A stretch of DNA of 64,000 nucleotides from Limnephilus marmoratus. Lineage: Eukaryota > Arthropoda > Insecta > Trichoptera > Limnephilidae. Each line of letters starts with the position of its first letter. The first letter of the stretch is position 1. The DNA lies in the NCBI GenBank assembly GCA_917880885.1, contig OU862931.1:16348736-16412735 (forward strand). The letters run 5' to 3'. Positions 32,468 to 43,466 of the stretch are shown here, piece after piece. Both the position numbers and the translations under genes were made by a program. The notes under the pieces are model-generated. The model was not told the DNA's origin. It did no database searches and saw only the letters and a list, made by a program, of their open reading frames with translations.

Positions 32468-33920
32468 ATGGCAAAGGAAGCAGAAGCACAAACGTCATCA
32501 TCGTTAACTCAACGACCAACATTCAGCACACCAGGGAAGAAACGACGCAGACTATCAACCAAATCAGACGTAGATGATTTCGATAAGGAGGTTATTAGAA
32601 GATGTGTGTATGATTTTACTTAGTTCATAAGTCTTTGCAAATGATGAAAAAGATATATAGAGTTCTGAAAGGGACATTGACTACGCAGGGTGTAACTAAC
32701 TGTTAAGGAAGGTTGTTCATAATTTGGGTTTTTACTGGAGAAAAACAGAAACAATCCGAAAGTTGCTAATTGAAAAAATTGATATCCGACTTAGGCTGCC
32801 CCTAGACGATCAATTATATTGCGCAATATTAAGAATTGTGCAATTATTGACCGTTTAGGGTTAATATTGAAGATTGCGCAATGATTGAACAAAAATTTGA
32901 GCGAGATTCATTTTTATTGCACCATATTTTCCATTGCATTGTGTAGGGTCAGTATTGTGCAATATTTTTTAGTCTGTGTTTCATCTTGACGAGGAGTACA
33001 CCACGCGCGTGCAAAAATGGCAGAAAAAGAGATCCAAAAAGTTAAGGAAGAAAGTGTATCGTCGAATGTATCCAATTGTACAGAGAATTGCTGTCTCTGT
33101 GGAATGTCAAGAGTAAAGAATATTATGATCGTGATAAAAAAATGTTGCTTTGATCTGAAATAAAAAATCTTGTTCGGACATGTTGCTTTATGCACAGTTG
33201 AAAACATTGCGCAGTTCGTTTATTGTGCAATATAATTGATCGTCTGGATTCTAAGCGCCTTTCAATCTTACTGTACAATAAAATATATTGTACAATGTTA
33301 TTGTAGTGTCTAGGGGCCGCCTTAAACGTACCACATATCTCACTAAATTAGAAAAATACAAGAATGATGGACGTCCAATTGTTTATTCTGATGAAACGTA
33401 CATTCACAGTAGACAAATCGCATGCACGGACTGACAACTCCAATAAAGGAGCTGAAGTCCTGTGTATAAAGGCAAATGTCTAATAATACTTCTTGTATGC
33501 AGTGAAAATGGTTTTGTACCCAATAGACTGTTAATATGTAAATCTGATCAGAGGACTGGCGACTACCAAGGTGCTATGAATTCCGCCAATTACAAAAAAT
33601 GGATCACAGAGAAGGTTTTGCCAAACCTGGAACCGAAATCTGTGCTTGTTGTAAAGAAAGCGTAATACCATAATGAAGAATACGAAAGGATCCCGACATC
33701 AAGTTCAAGAAAAGGAGTTATGCTGACCTGGTTGGAAAAGCATGAAAAACCGTATCCGATTAAAAATACAATACCAATATTGTGTGATATTATTAAGCTC
33801 CACAAGTTAATAGTCAAGAAGTACATTCTGGACCAATTGTTGGAAAAGCTTGGACACTAGGTGTTGTGTCTGCCACCATATCACCCGGAGCTGAACCCAA
33901 TCAAACACTGTTGGGAATAA
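32468..33920 (+). pseudogene. DDE_3-type (IS630-like) transposase, disrupted
   Basis: Starts MAKEAEAQTSSSLTQRPTF and contains KSDVDDFDKEVIRRCVYDF, LGFYWRKTETIRKLL, DGRPIVYSDETYIHS (first catalytic D present), MNSANYKKWITEKVLPNLEP, then LVVKKA where the family has LVVDNA (second D lost), and finally ELNPI with the third acidic residue. Stops and frameshifts occur throughout. A MITE (32794-33321) splits the coding sequence; without it the frame DIRLKRTTYLTKLEKY is continuous. The 3' third is duplicated at 933-1217. Confidence 0.8.
32794..33321. mobile_element. Harbinger-type MITE, TTA duplication
   Basis: 528 bp. Ends GGCTGCCCCTAGAC and GTCTAGGGGCCGCC are inverted repeats. TTA flanks both sides (32791-32793, 33322-33324). 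Subterminal repeats of GCAATATAATTGATCGTCT also occur inverted. A 3-bp TTA duplication indicates mobilisation by a PIF/Harbinger transposase. A lysine/arginine-rich frame near 33020-33100 may be a relic of coding sequence. Confidence 0.85.
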
Positions 33921-34133
33921 TAAGAAAATCACGAAAGCTGATAAAGGTAACAGCGTCATCATTATGAATAAAGAGGATTATGTGGAAAAGACAATGGACT
34001 TTTTAAAAGGTGATAATTTTGAAAAAGTTAAAAATTAACCCAGTTAATAAACGTCAAGAGCAAATTAGGGATGCTCTAAAAGATTATAAAAATGATATGA
34101 ATGTTAATTTAATTAAAAATAAGAGTCAAAGGG
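33921..34133 (+). pseudogene. Penelope-like element, N-terminal RT fragment
   Basis: KKITKADKGNSVIIMNKEDY followed, after a frameshift in an A-run, by VNKRQEQIRDALKDYKNDM. KADKGN.V.I...DY is the conserved start of Penelope reverse transcriptases. It is truncated on both sides and abuts the DDE_3 pseudogene. Confidence 0.7.
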
Positions 34134-34417
34134 GGGTTTCTTCATTTACCTTTACCTTTACTTTCGCTGTGCATTTTACAGTTTACTTTAGCAGTGCATT
34201 TGACATTTACCACAAAATGGGTTTCTTCACGACGTCAACTGCTAAATTAACATTAAACAGGGATGACAGCCAATCTTATTCCTGTACTTTCGTTTACATA
34301 TATTTTTTTCATGTGGCAACCTACGTTGTTTGGTTCGAGTAGTGTGTTGTTATGAAATTGATAATAATGAGTATTTTTGTAGAAAAGTAAAAACTCAATT
34401 AAATCGATATTAATCTG
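34134..34417. other. No gene recognised
   Basis: Contains a (CTTTAC)n-like stretch near 34150-34170. Confidence 0.25.
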
Positions 34418-34640
34418 CCGCCATGTTTTTGATAGGCACAGATTTTGGAAATTACACTTCATTTTAACTTAGTTACTGCAAAAACATTGATTTCAGTCGG
34501 GGCTGATGAAAAACTGTTAATTTATATTCCATAAAAAACTTTCATATATGTAAATTTTTTCATCAGCCTGAAATCGATATTTAAGTAATTTGCAAAACCT
34601 GTGCCTATTAAAAACGTGACGGCTTATGGATTATTTACCA
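34418..34640. repeat. Long imperfect inverted repeat (MITE-like)
   Basis: The left arm holds CCGCCATGTTTTTGATAGGCAC, with TTTCAG..GGCTGATG inward. The right arm is its inverse (CATCAGCC.GAAATCG, then GTGCCTATTAAAAACGTGACGG). Arms of about 95 bp, spacer about 35 bp. Ends and target duplication not resolved. Confidence 0.65.
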
Positions 34641-34717
34641 AAAAGTGTATATTAGTCTGCTTATGTAAATATTTAAAGTTATTTTTCAGTACATAACCAA
34701 TGTTTACATGTTTGCAG

Positions 34718-36000
34718 CGAACATGGAAACAATTTTTCGGCGAGGGAGGTCGAGATCCTAAAAAACCTCATTGAAAAGTATGGCAACACAATTTTGTGTA
34801 AAAAAAACTGACGCATTGGGCTCACAGGCAAAGGAGAAAGCATGGTTACATGTTACAAGTAAGTTCAATGCGTCAACGACCATCTTGAGAACTGTGAAAC
34901 AACTAAAATATAAGTGGGAGTATATGAAGCACGTCGCAAGAAAGATAAAAAATCAGTACTCATTTGATATTATCTTCGATTTATTCATAACGATTTCACT
35001 CTTTCTTATTTATAATTAAAAAAATGTATGTTTTGTATATTTTAGGAAGCTGGAAAGCAGACGCAATCCATCATAAAGACTGGTGGTGGACCTCCTCCTC
35101 CTCCGCCAACGTCCGATACTTCGGAATGGGTGTCTAGTGTAATGAAGGAATCCATTGTGGGGATAATTTCAACATATGATGGAGATTGTAAGTTCTCATA
35201 AACATGTCATATTCTGCTAAGGTCTAAAAAAACAAGTCAGCGTTGTTCTTATATAAATATTTTTCATCTTTTCAGCCACACCAAACAATGATGTTGGTGG
35301 AACGATGGCGAATGATGGATGCCGATAAAGTGTCCATTATCCAACAGCTCATGGGTTCAGGTAAGATTTTCTCTAATTTGACACATATTAACAAATATGT
35401 AGGTATTATGTTGTATAAATGCTTAAGGTCCGTGATAAAGTGTCCATTATCCAACAGCTCATGGGTTCAGGTAAGATTTTCTCTAATTTGACACATATTA
35501 ACAAATATGTAGGTATTATGTTGTATAAATGCTTAAGGTCCGTGTGGCCAAGCAGGCAAATAAACAAGTGGTTTACAAACTGCAATCTACAATTAGCAAC
35601 TGTCCCGCCAAAGACTTGATCTCAATTACTGTCATCATTTCTTTAAGCAGGAAATTGTTCTTCCGCCAGTTCCATAGTTTATAAGTACATAGTTGTTATT
35701 ATTTGATTTCAGAAGTAAATCCTGGGCCATCCCAGGATATATCCTATATTCTTGCACCATGACAGGAACTATCGGAAGGAGTGGTAGATGTTGACGTTAC
35801 ATCCAATATTGAAAGCCACATTGAAACACCTGTCAGCAGTAAGTGGAATCATTGTAATCAATACAAATTTGAATTAATTCATGAATCCAATAAATAAAAT
35901 ATGAATGTTTATTCTTGTTCCAGATATTCGCAAAAGGTTTCCCAAAGAAATACCTCCGAAACAGTCGAGGCTGTCTGTTTATTACAAAATATTACATTAA
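34718..36000 (+). pseudogene. Myb/SANT-like DNA-binding gene remnant, several exons
   Basis: After an acceptor (TTTGCAG) the frame reads NNFSAREVEILKNLIEKYGN, then past an A-run frameshift KKTDALGSQAKEKAWLHVTS and LRTVKQLKYKWEYMKHVARK. This is the trihelix/Myb-like domain found in Harbinger-associated and related insect proteins. Exon-like pieces follow with plausible splice sites: 35045-35188 (GGGPPPPPPTSDTSEWVSSV), 35278-35360, 35712-35839, 35926-. A stop interrupts the fourth. A 110-bp duplication copies the third piece with its donor. Confidence 0.6.
35324..35543. repeat. 110-bp tandem duplication over an exon end
   Basis: GATAAAGTGTCCATTATCC begins at 35324 and 35434. The two 110-bp units are essentially identical and each contains the exon end GGTTCAG and the donor GTAAGAT. 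Confidence 0.9.
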
Positions 36001-36099
36001 AGGTCGTTTTTGGTCATGTATATCTTTTCAGAAAAGAGGAGCTCTTGTGCCTGATAAGGGAGCCACGATTCTTACTTAGGTTGTAAGTTATAATATATT

Positions 36100-36662
36100 T
36101 TGTATAAAATATTAACTTTTTACTGTAAGTTTTTATGTAATTTTTTATTTATTTGTTCTGATTAGTTGATGATACAGCGTAATTCAGAAGGGAGGTTATT
36201 ATAATATTTTATGGCAAATAGGACTTGGAAAATATAATGATGTTGCATTTGAGTTGTTTTAAAATCAGGTGTAATAAATTGGTTTCCATTTCTCATTAGT
36301 TTGTAAAATTCTTGATATTCTTTGTTATTTTTTTCTTTACACATTTTTATAATGGAATTATTCTGTTGTACAATAATAATAATAAAATAAAAATAATGGA
36401 AGCTTGCTCGAATATGTCATCGACATTTGGTACTGGAAACAATAATTTAAAAAGTGATTCTGTTGAGAAGGTAGATTATTTTTTTAAATATTACTTTAAT
36501 GATGATTCTTTGCGAAACTTTTACTGAGTTTAGATTATTTTTGTAAGATCCTCCCCAACTTATAATCTTTAGTAATTACTGCAGCTAGTTATCTAGGAGA
36601 TTCATAGATAGAATAAAGGTTCGCTACCAAGGGCTCGGCTAACTTGGGTAGTGTACACGCTG
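36100..36662. other. Mostly non-coding; LINE C-terminal scrap on the minus strand
   Basis: Minus-strand frame 36344-36162 reads FKTTQMQHHYIFQVLFAIKY then NNLPSELR, resembling the last residues of LINE ORF2 (YN.LP.E.R). Otherwise AT-rich with (TAA)n near 36374. Confidence 0.4.
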
Positions 36663-39600
36663 CACTATGTGTAAAAACCCATTCTAGCTCCACTTTAATG
36701 CAAAAATGGGTTATTTCAAATCGTTTTGAAATTTTCAGAATTGCATTGTTAAATATCCCAGGTAGATAAAACTGCCCGTTATTTTTATTTTTGTGACATG
36801 TGGGGTAGGTTTGGGGGCAGGTAAAGTCTATTGTATGCGTACGGGAGCGCTGCACTACAGTAATCAGTCTGTTTTGAGCGTTCGCGTTGAATGGTTGTGA
36901 TTAGTTTGTGTGAACATTTATTATTATTCTTTGAAATGGAGACGACAAATCAAGGTATGGATTATTTTTTTTCCTAGTGTTTGATCATTTTTATTTGCTA
37001 GATTTGATGTCAGATTTAATTAAAAAAAACTAAGAACAATATTTATTCATTTATATGGTTTCAAAAGATTACATGACCTTAAAGTTAGGTTTAGTGTGTT
37101 TCCGCGTAGATAAAATAATGTAATCGTAAGGTTAACTTATCCTCAATATCAATGGGATAAATTTTTTTTGCGTCTTTTTGCGTCTTTTTAGAATTTTTTC
37201 ATATTTCAGGGAGGCAGCCATCAATTTCCAACCGGACGATTTTCGATATTTGGTTACGAAATCCAAAGGAAGACCGAACAAACATTGTATTACGTCATGT
37301 TATTCAACATTTTGGTTTTGTGGATTTAGCTGCTGATAATTTAAAATCACTTAAATATTCAATTAGTAAAGTGACCTGTGCAATTGGGATACGTTGGAAG
37401 AAAAGTCACAGAAATGTAAAAAGGTTTCTTAATACCAATTCCGTTTGGCTCGACAGACACATTAACTTGAGTGAAAGTGTTTATGGTTCAATACCTTCTA
37501 GTAGTAACTCGACGTTAAACGTTACAAGTGCTTCCAGACGCGGTCGTCCGAAAAAACTTTTTACGGATTGTACCCAAAAAACAAGGGCAAAAAAACTTTT
37601 AAAAGTCGTTCAGTCCTCTAGCGAAATAGAAATATCCATGGCGGCTCAATCGTCTCTACGGGCTTCTGGTAAAAACGATGCTGCTTACATTGCGGGTACA
37701 CTATTTTCAAGATCACCGCGATATGCCACAAAAATTAAAAAAAATAGTAATCCGTGTGTAACACAGACAACATTGACGGCAAATCAAGCTCTGTCTTTGA
37801 TTGTTAATGCAAAGTTGACTACTAATCAATATAAACTTATTAGGAAGCAGGCAAGAGAACTAAATAGTCCACTATATCCGCCTTATTATTTAGTGAAAAA
37901 TGCTAAAGCCGCTTGTTATCCTGACCCTGGTGATATTGTCGTAACAGAAACCTACGCTGAGGTAAAATTGCAAGCATTACTAAATCACACGGCTAACCGC
38001 ATTGCTTGCTCTCAAGAAGAAGTAATCGATTCACAATTATCAAGACAATCATTTGACTCGCTGACTCTAATTTCTAAGTGGGGGTGTGACGGTAGTTCTA
38101 GCCAAAGCACATACAAGCAGAAATTTTCGGAGGAGGGTGAATATAGTGACGAACATTTATTCAGTGTTTCATTTGTACCACTACAACTTGTTAGTGATCA
38201 TAATGTCATTATTTGGCAAAACCCAAGGCCATCATCTACACGATATTGTCGGCCAATAAAGTTCGTATTTGCAAAAGAAACTGATAAGTTAATTGAAGAC
38301 GAAACGAGTAACATAAATTTGCAAATAAAAGCTCTTGCGCCTTCAAATTTAATAGTTAATGGCAAGGAAATTGAAGTTAAGCATTCATTATTGTTCACAA
38401 TGGTTGACGGTAAAATATGCAATACTTTAACAGCTTACAAATCTTCGCAGAGGTGCTACGTATGTGGGGCATCACCCAAACAGATGAATAATATGGAAAT
38501 GGTATCCAAAATTTCTCCAGATCCTAGTACATATTCATTCGGATTGTCACCATTGCATGCGTGGATTCGTTGTTTTGAGTGTTTGCTTCATATTTCCTAT
38601 AAATTAGACGTGAAGAAATGGCAGGCGAGAGATGCCGAAAGTAAAGAAAATGTAAAAAAAAGAAAATCAGATATACAAAAAAAATTTAAGAGTGAAATGG
38701 GTCTCCTTGTTGATATGCCAAAACAAGGAACTGGCAATACCAATGACGGCAATACGGCAAGAAGGTTTTTTAGAAACGCTGAGCAAACAGCAATAATTAC
38801 AGGTTTAGATGAAGAATTGATCAAACGGTTCAGAATAATTTTGGAAACATTAAATAGTGGATTTACCATAGATGCTGATGCATTTGGGAAATATGCAGAG
38901 AGAACGCAAAAACTTTATATCGATTTGTACCCCTGGTATTATATGCCGGCAAGTGTACACAAGATTTTGGTACACGGGAAGGAAATTATTGCAACTTCTA
39001 TACTGCCCATTGGACAATTATCAGAAGAAGCACAAGAAGCCAGGAATAAGGATAATAGACGGTTCAGGGAGTTATATACAAGAAAGACTTCCCGGATTGC
39101 AACGAATACCGACTTGTTGCATATATTGCTCATCTCATCAGATCCACTTATATCCAGTTTGCGGAAATTACCGAATAGAAAAGGTACCAAATTCTTACCG
39201 GATGTTTTGGCCTTGCTGTCAACTCCATCCGCTCCTTTAACATCAGCTCCAGAGACTACTTTATCAGAAGTAAGTGATGTATACGAATCTGATTGATGAA
39301 CTTTTTAAGAAAAATGATTATGGAGTAGAGTGAGTTTTTAAAAAAATAACAAAATATTCAAACATTGTGTTATTTTGTACAGTATTAAGTGGTGCCTACC
39401 TAGGTACTTTTTAATTACATTTTTTTCATTTAATTACTTCCTCATTTAATTACCTTTAAAACTATGTAAGATGCAAAGCTGTAAATACCGTGTATTATGC
39501 ATTTGATAATGGAGTTGAGGGAATAATTATTAATAAGAAGACATCAAAATATTCCACCACTTCTTATTCTTCGTAAAGTTTTAAAATTGATGTCTAAGTA

Positions 39601-39949
39601 TGTATTATTTTTTTAAATACTTTTGAGTTTGATTATCTTCAAAATAACATAAAAAACAAACTAATAAGTACGATATCTTATTTACAAATGTTAATGAAGT
39701 AGACGTAAGAATTATTATTTAAGAGACATCAACGCATTCCAACATGTATTAATTCGTACAGAATTTAAATTGAAGAGTCTCTACGTATATATTTTTTTTT
39801 AATTATATGATTTTTGTAAACTATTCCTTGTTTAATTACCTTCAAAATGACGTATTTTGCAATGCTGTAAGTATAATATCTTGTTTACAAATGATAAAAG
39901 AGCTGAATAATGAATAAAGTGGAGCTAGATTGAGAAATTACACATAGTG
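36663..39949 (+). mobile_element. Complete Transib transposon, CGCTG duplication
   Basis: 3287 bp. Both ends begin, reading inward, CACTATGTGTAA, and share TCTAGCTCCACTTTA about 20 bases in: an RSS-like arrangement of a CAC-starting heptamer plus an inner conserved block. CGCTG stands on both sides (36658-36662 and 39950-39954), the 5-bp GC-rich duplication known for Transib. Inside is one two-exon gene, a 5' leader of about 270 bp and an AT-rich 3' part of about 650 bp (39297-39949) without other genes. Nothing is inserted in it. It appears complete and could be autonomous. Confidence 0.95.
36936..39296 (+). CDS. Transib transposase (RAG1-related), intact, two exons
   Basis: Exon 1 is 36936-36954 (METTNQ plus one base). 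An intron GT 36955 to AG 37209 follows, and exon 2 is 37210-39296; phases agree and give about 701 residues with no stop. The DDE catalytic residues stand in KWGCDGSSSQSTY (Asp at 38088), LLFTMVDGKICNTL (Asp at 38406) and LPIGQLSEEAQEARNKD (acidic block from about 39021). The zinc-binding pair RCYVCG and, downstream, VHKILVHG match the C2 and H2 halves of the RAG1/Transib zinc region. N-terminal basic stretches (RRGRPKKL) suggest DNA binding. Family knowledge: it cleaves at CAC-type ends by hairpin formation. Activity here is inferred from integrity only. Confidence 0.92.
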
Positions 39950-40403
39950 CGCTGTCCAGGAAACAACCGGCCTTAAGGTAGCATTCGGATCTCGGCAGTC
40001 GAGGTCCGGCAGCCGCAGCCGTGGTCGCGCTGTACCGCTTGGTAGGGATTTGTATGCAATAGTTGCCGGGGGGCCTGGCCTGCGCGCGACCATGGCAGCG
40101 ACGCCGAGCCGCTCCGGTGGCAGTATGTTCGTGCTGCCCGCTCACGCAAGTTGACAAAATGGTGACATTTACCGATGAAAATGACGAGTTTCTAGTAGAG
40201 TTAATTGCTAAAAATCCATCTCTTTACGATTCTCGACTCAAAACCTATAAGGATAACGTTGTTCGAGATAATATATGGGAGCATATTGCAAGTAAACTCA
40301 ATAAAACTGGTAAGTACCTTGTATTTTTATTTTTACAGAATCAATACAAATAAACATTCCACCCACAAATCAAGCTTGCTGTGCGTAGTAGTTCATACCT
40401 ACT

Positions 40404-40931
40404 CTAGTTCATTCTATTTATCCACTGTTCTTGCCATGAGACTTTTCCAGCTTCTGAGGTAAAGTAATCTTTAAGAATATCTCTGGTTTGAAATCCATCT
40501 ATGTTCAGAAACCCACCCCTACGTGCCAGTGGAATCATGTTCTCTGTTGATTTAGTTTTTTTTTCGTTATAACTATAATATGGTATTCCATTTTTTTCTA
40601 AATAAGCATCCTGTAGTAAATTATGGAGGCAATATAGTGTAATGATTAAGTCATCACATATGTCTGGTTTAATTGCTATAGGTGAATATAAAATTCGGAA
40701 AACTTGACTTGGAAGTCCAAAAGAATTCTCTGTGACTCGTCTTGCTCGGCAGATGCGGTTGTTGAAAATCGCTTTATCACGATCGCCTCTAATACGGTTT
40801 CTGTAATAGGGTTTCATCATGTGGGCATCTAAGGGAAAGTACCCATACTGCGTGACACGTTTAGGGGGGGGGGGGGGTCTTCAAAATGTCACGCTCCATA
40901 CAAATGAGCGGCGGGTTGCTTAGGATTTTGG

Positions 40932-40962
<31 letters not shown>

Positions 40963-41601
40963 TTAAAAATTGGAAAAAGTTGGTCACGTAGTATGGGTAC
41001 GTTCCCTAATGTGAACGCGTCATCACCAATTAAAAATAATGTGGGGTTAAGATATCTGTCCCTGGTAACACTGGCACATGTCGGTTGAGGCACATTAAAT
41101 TGATCGGAAATAATTTTTTTTCCCATAACTGACTTTTTAAATATACAGCTGTCTCCTTCCTTTCCATATGAACCCACATCAACAGCAATAAATTTGCAGT
41201 TTGCGTCTACAATAGCCAATAACACAGTGGAATAGTAGTCTTTATAGTTAAAGAACATTGATCCACTGTTTTCAGGACACTTGATACTTCCTGGAACGGG
41301 AAACTTTCCTAGTTGGACAGGCAAAGCTTCCTAATTATAATTTGTACTTTCTTTTGTATGTATAATAAATAAATAAATATGCTTGCCATCAATTGCTCCA
41401 AAGCAATTTGGACAGTTCCACCTTTTCCAGAAATGTTCCGCTATTTGTTTTAATTGATTTTCCGTTGGCACAGGAAGAAAAATTGATACTAAATTCTTTC
41501 GCAAACTTGCAAGAACTTGTTGGACTATTCTGCTTATATAGCTTGCTGATATACGATAATTGAATTCTAAAGATGCGTATGTTTCGCCAGTTGCTAGGAA
41601 T
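40404..41601 (-). pseudogene. HARBI1-like transposase, main exon, split by a MITE
   Basis: Minus strand, after acceptor CACTTTCAG at 41602: FLATGETYASLEFNYRIS, FLPVPTENQLKQIAEHF, NCFGAIDGKHI (first Asp), then about 80 bases without similarity including a stop, then SGSMFFNYKDYYSTVLLAIV, FLIGDDAFTL (second Asp), the MITE, HMMKPYYRNRIRG, ICRARRVTENSFG (Glu) and LYCLHNLL. So all three catalytic acidic residues are present. Removing the MITE restores TL-DAHMMKP without loss. The enzyme cuts and pastes Harbinger DNA at TWA targets. This copy is inactive because of the stop-containing stretch and the MITE. Confidence 0.82.
40833..41006. mobile_element. 174-bp MITE with long G-runs, TAA duplication
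   Basis: Ends GGGAAAGTACCCATACTGCG and, reversed, GGGAACGTACCCATACTACG. TAA on both sides (40830-40832, 41007-41009). The interior has runs of 14 G (40864-40877) and 36 G (40937-40972). The 3-bp TAA target and terminal repeats fit a Harbinger-mobilised MITE. It sits inside the HARBI1 exon. Confidence 0.88.
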
Positions 41602-42450
41602 CTGAAAGTGCAAAAAAACCTTCATTTGTTTGTTTTCTGTACAACAGGAGCAACAAGTGCGGCATGCATGTGAGTGCATCAAAAGGAACACATGTTCAAA
41701 TTTTAAAATAGGTTTCTTTTTATATAACTAAAACATACATTTACTATGAGTTTTAAATCTGTTTTAGGTGATGACTGCAGGAAATGCTGGAAATGCATTC
41801 GAGATTCCTATCAAAGAATTAAGCGCAAAAATAAATTACCAACCGGATCAGCGGCCGGCAACAAGTAAAAAAAATGGCCTTTAGTTGAAAGACTGACTTT
41901 TTTGAAAAATGTTCCCACTGAAAGAAAGACTATCTGTAATATTGAGAGAACTAATGATGGTAATGATAGCGAAAACGAAGTATCAAATTATGATGAAACC
42001 TGTTTCAACAAAGAGATTAACGTGGAACCCAATGAAATAGAAATTAATAGCAAAGGAACAAGTGGAACAGTAAAGGTCAATGCGCCATTGAGTGCAACAA
42101 ACGGCTGATGAAGAAGAACAAAACAAAAAAGCAGGAAGAGGGGGCATATTGAAAAAAAAAAGAAACAGAGTCAAAATAGTACTATGCAGGCGGCTTTATT
42201 CAAATACTGGAAAGAGAGGGACAATGAAAGGCGAGCTCAAATTCAGGCCCGCACACCTCAGTCAAGTTCAAATCGAGAGCAGGAACCAGGTGTGGATGGC
42301 ATTAAATCGTTTTGCTTGCACGTTGGGACAATGTTAAGTAAGACTCCTGCATTAAGAATACAAGCTAAAACTAAGGTTCTCAATATTTTAGCAGATTATG
42401 AATTAAGGAGCCTGAACCAAAGTTCTAGTACTTCTTTTGTAACAGTTTAA

Positions 42451-43130
42451 CCTGTTACCCCGATTATTTGGATGTTGACGATACAAAATGCCTTACTCTA
42501 TGAGTTTGTTATTGCTAACTTCGGATGGGACAGTGGCGACATTTGGAGGGAAACGGAAGAGCGGGACTCAACGGATTTCTCGTGAAGCGAAAGGAGGTGC
42601 GAAAAACCTGGTCTCCGGCTGGCATGGCTTCTGGCATCGTGGATTGGCGTTAGTTTCCTTTTAACTGGTTTTCAAACAGGAGTTCATATTTTATTTACGG
42701 TCATGTCATTGAGACTGGCCTGGCGCCCGACATACAGATTAAAGGTTAGTTATTAGTTCAGATAATTATGTTCACACATCGCTGATCCTTGTTTCTTTTG
42801 AAGTGACTTGTATATTTTGTTATCACAGGAGATTCCTCTTCAAGGAACCCTGGACCACATCCTGAGTTTTGATGAATAACAATAATAATCTTTGAATAGA
42901 TAATAGTCTCATGCTTGCAAACTGTTGATTTGATTGGTACAATAAATGTTAAAGTTGAACTTCTGTTTCATTCATATATCCCTTATATTACTGAGCACAT
43001 GTTGTCGCTGGGATTTGAACTGAGTATTTCTATTGCTAAAATTAAAAGCCACAATGGCGCCTTACGTTTGGATAACTAATGAAATTTGCGAGTTTTGTTC
43101 TGATGTGTTATTTTGTAGATAATCAGTGAT
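42451..43130. other. Probable 3' exons or UTR of the MADF gene; otherwise unassigned
   Basis: Splice-like signals (AGGTTAGT at 42743, TATCACAG at 42823-42830) and an AATAAA near 42942 would fit the end of the MADF transcript. No further domain. The start of the LTR element that follows may lie around 43000-43130. Confidence 0.35.
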
Positions 43131-43259
43131 GTGTGACATTATTGTCGAAACACGAGGTTCGATACAATCCGTCACATGCCAGCCGGAGGATTAATCAGGA
43201 ACACCTTTCCTTTATAATTTTAAATTATTTATATATGCAGTTTTACAAATCTTTTTATA

Positions 43260-43466
43260 CGATTTTTTTAATTCCGGAAGAATTTTTACAATTCTTTTAT
43301 ATACAACACATTATCCGAGAGAACTTTATACAACTTTATATTCAAAGGAATATTTTACAGCATTTATATTCGGAAAGAATTTTATACAGTATTTATAATT
43401 CGGAAAGAATTTTATACTACATTATATTCGAAAGAATTCTATACAATATTATTCGAAAGAATCATT
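43260..43466. repeat. Degenerate minisatellite (about 30-bp unit)
   Basis: Seven or so repeats of an ATTCGGAAAGAATTTTATAC core, followed by AGTATTTAT-like spacers of varying length. It lies in the apparent leader of the gag ORF. Confidence 0.75.

Larger units (their letters stand above)
40159..42450 (+). pseudogene. MADF-BESS protein gene of the Harbinger element
   Basis: Exon 1 (40159-40309) reads MVTFTDENDEFLVELIAKNP then YKDNVVRDNIWEHIASKLN and ends in a GTAAGT donor. Exon 2 starts after TTTTAG at 41768 with DDCRKCWKCIRDSYQRIKRK, in the right phase to complete the MADF domain. Then come a single TAA near 41868, an acidic linker, a second break near 42106, and a BESS-like end GIKSFCLHVGTMLSKTP. 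MADF proteins are the DNA-binding partners of Harbinger transposases. The roughly 1.46-kb intron contains the antisense HARBI1 body. Confidence 0.75.
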
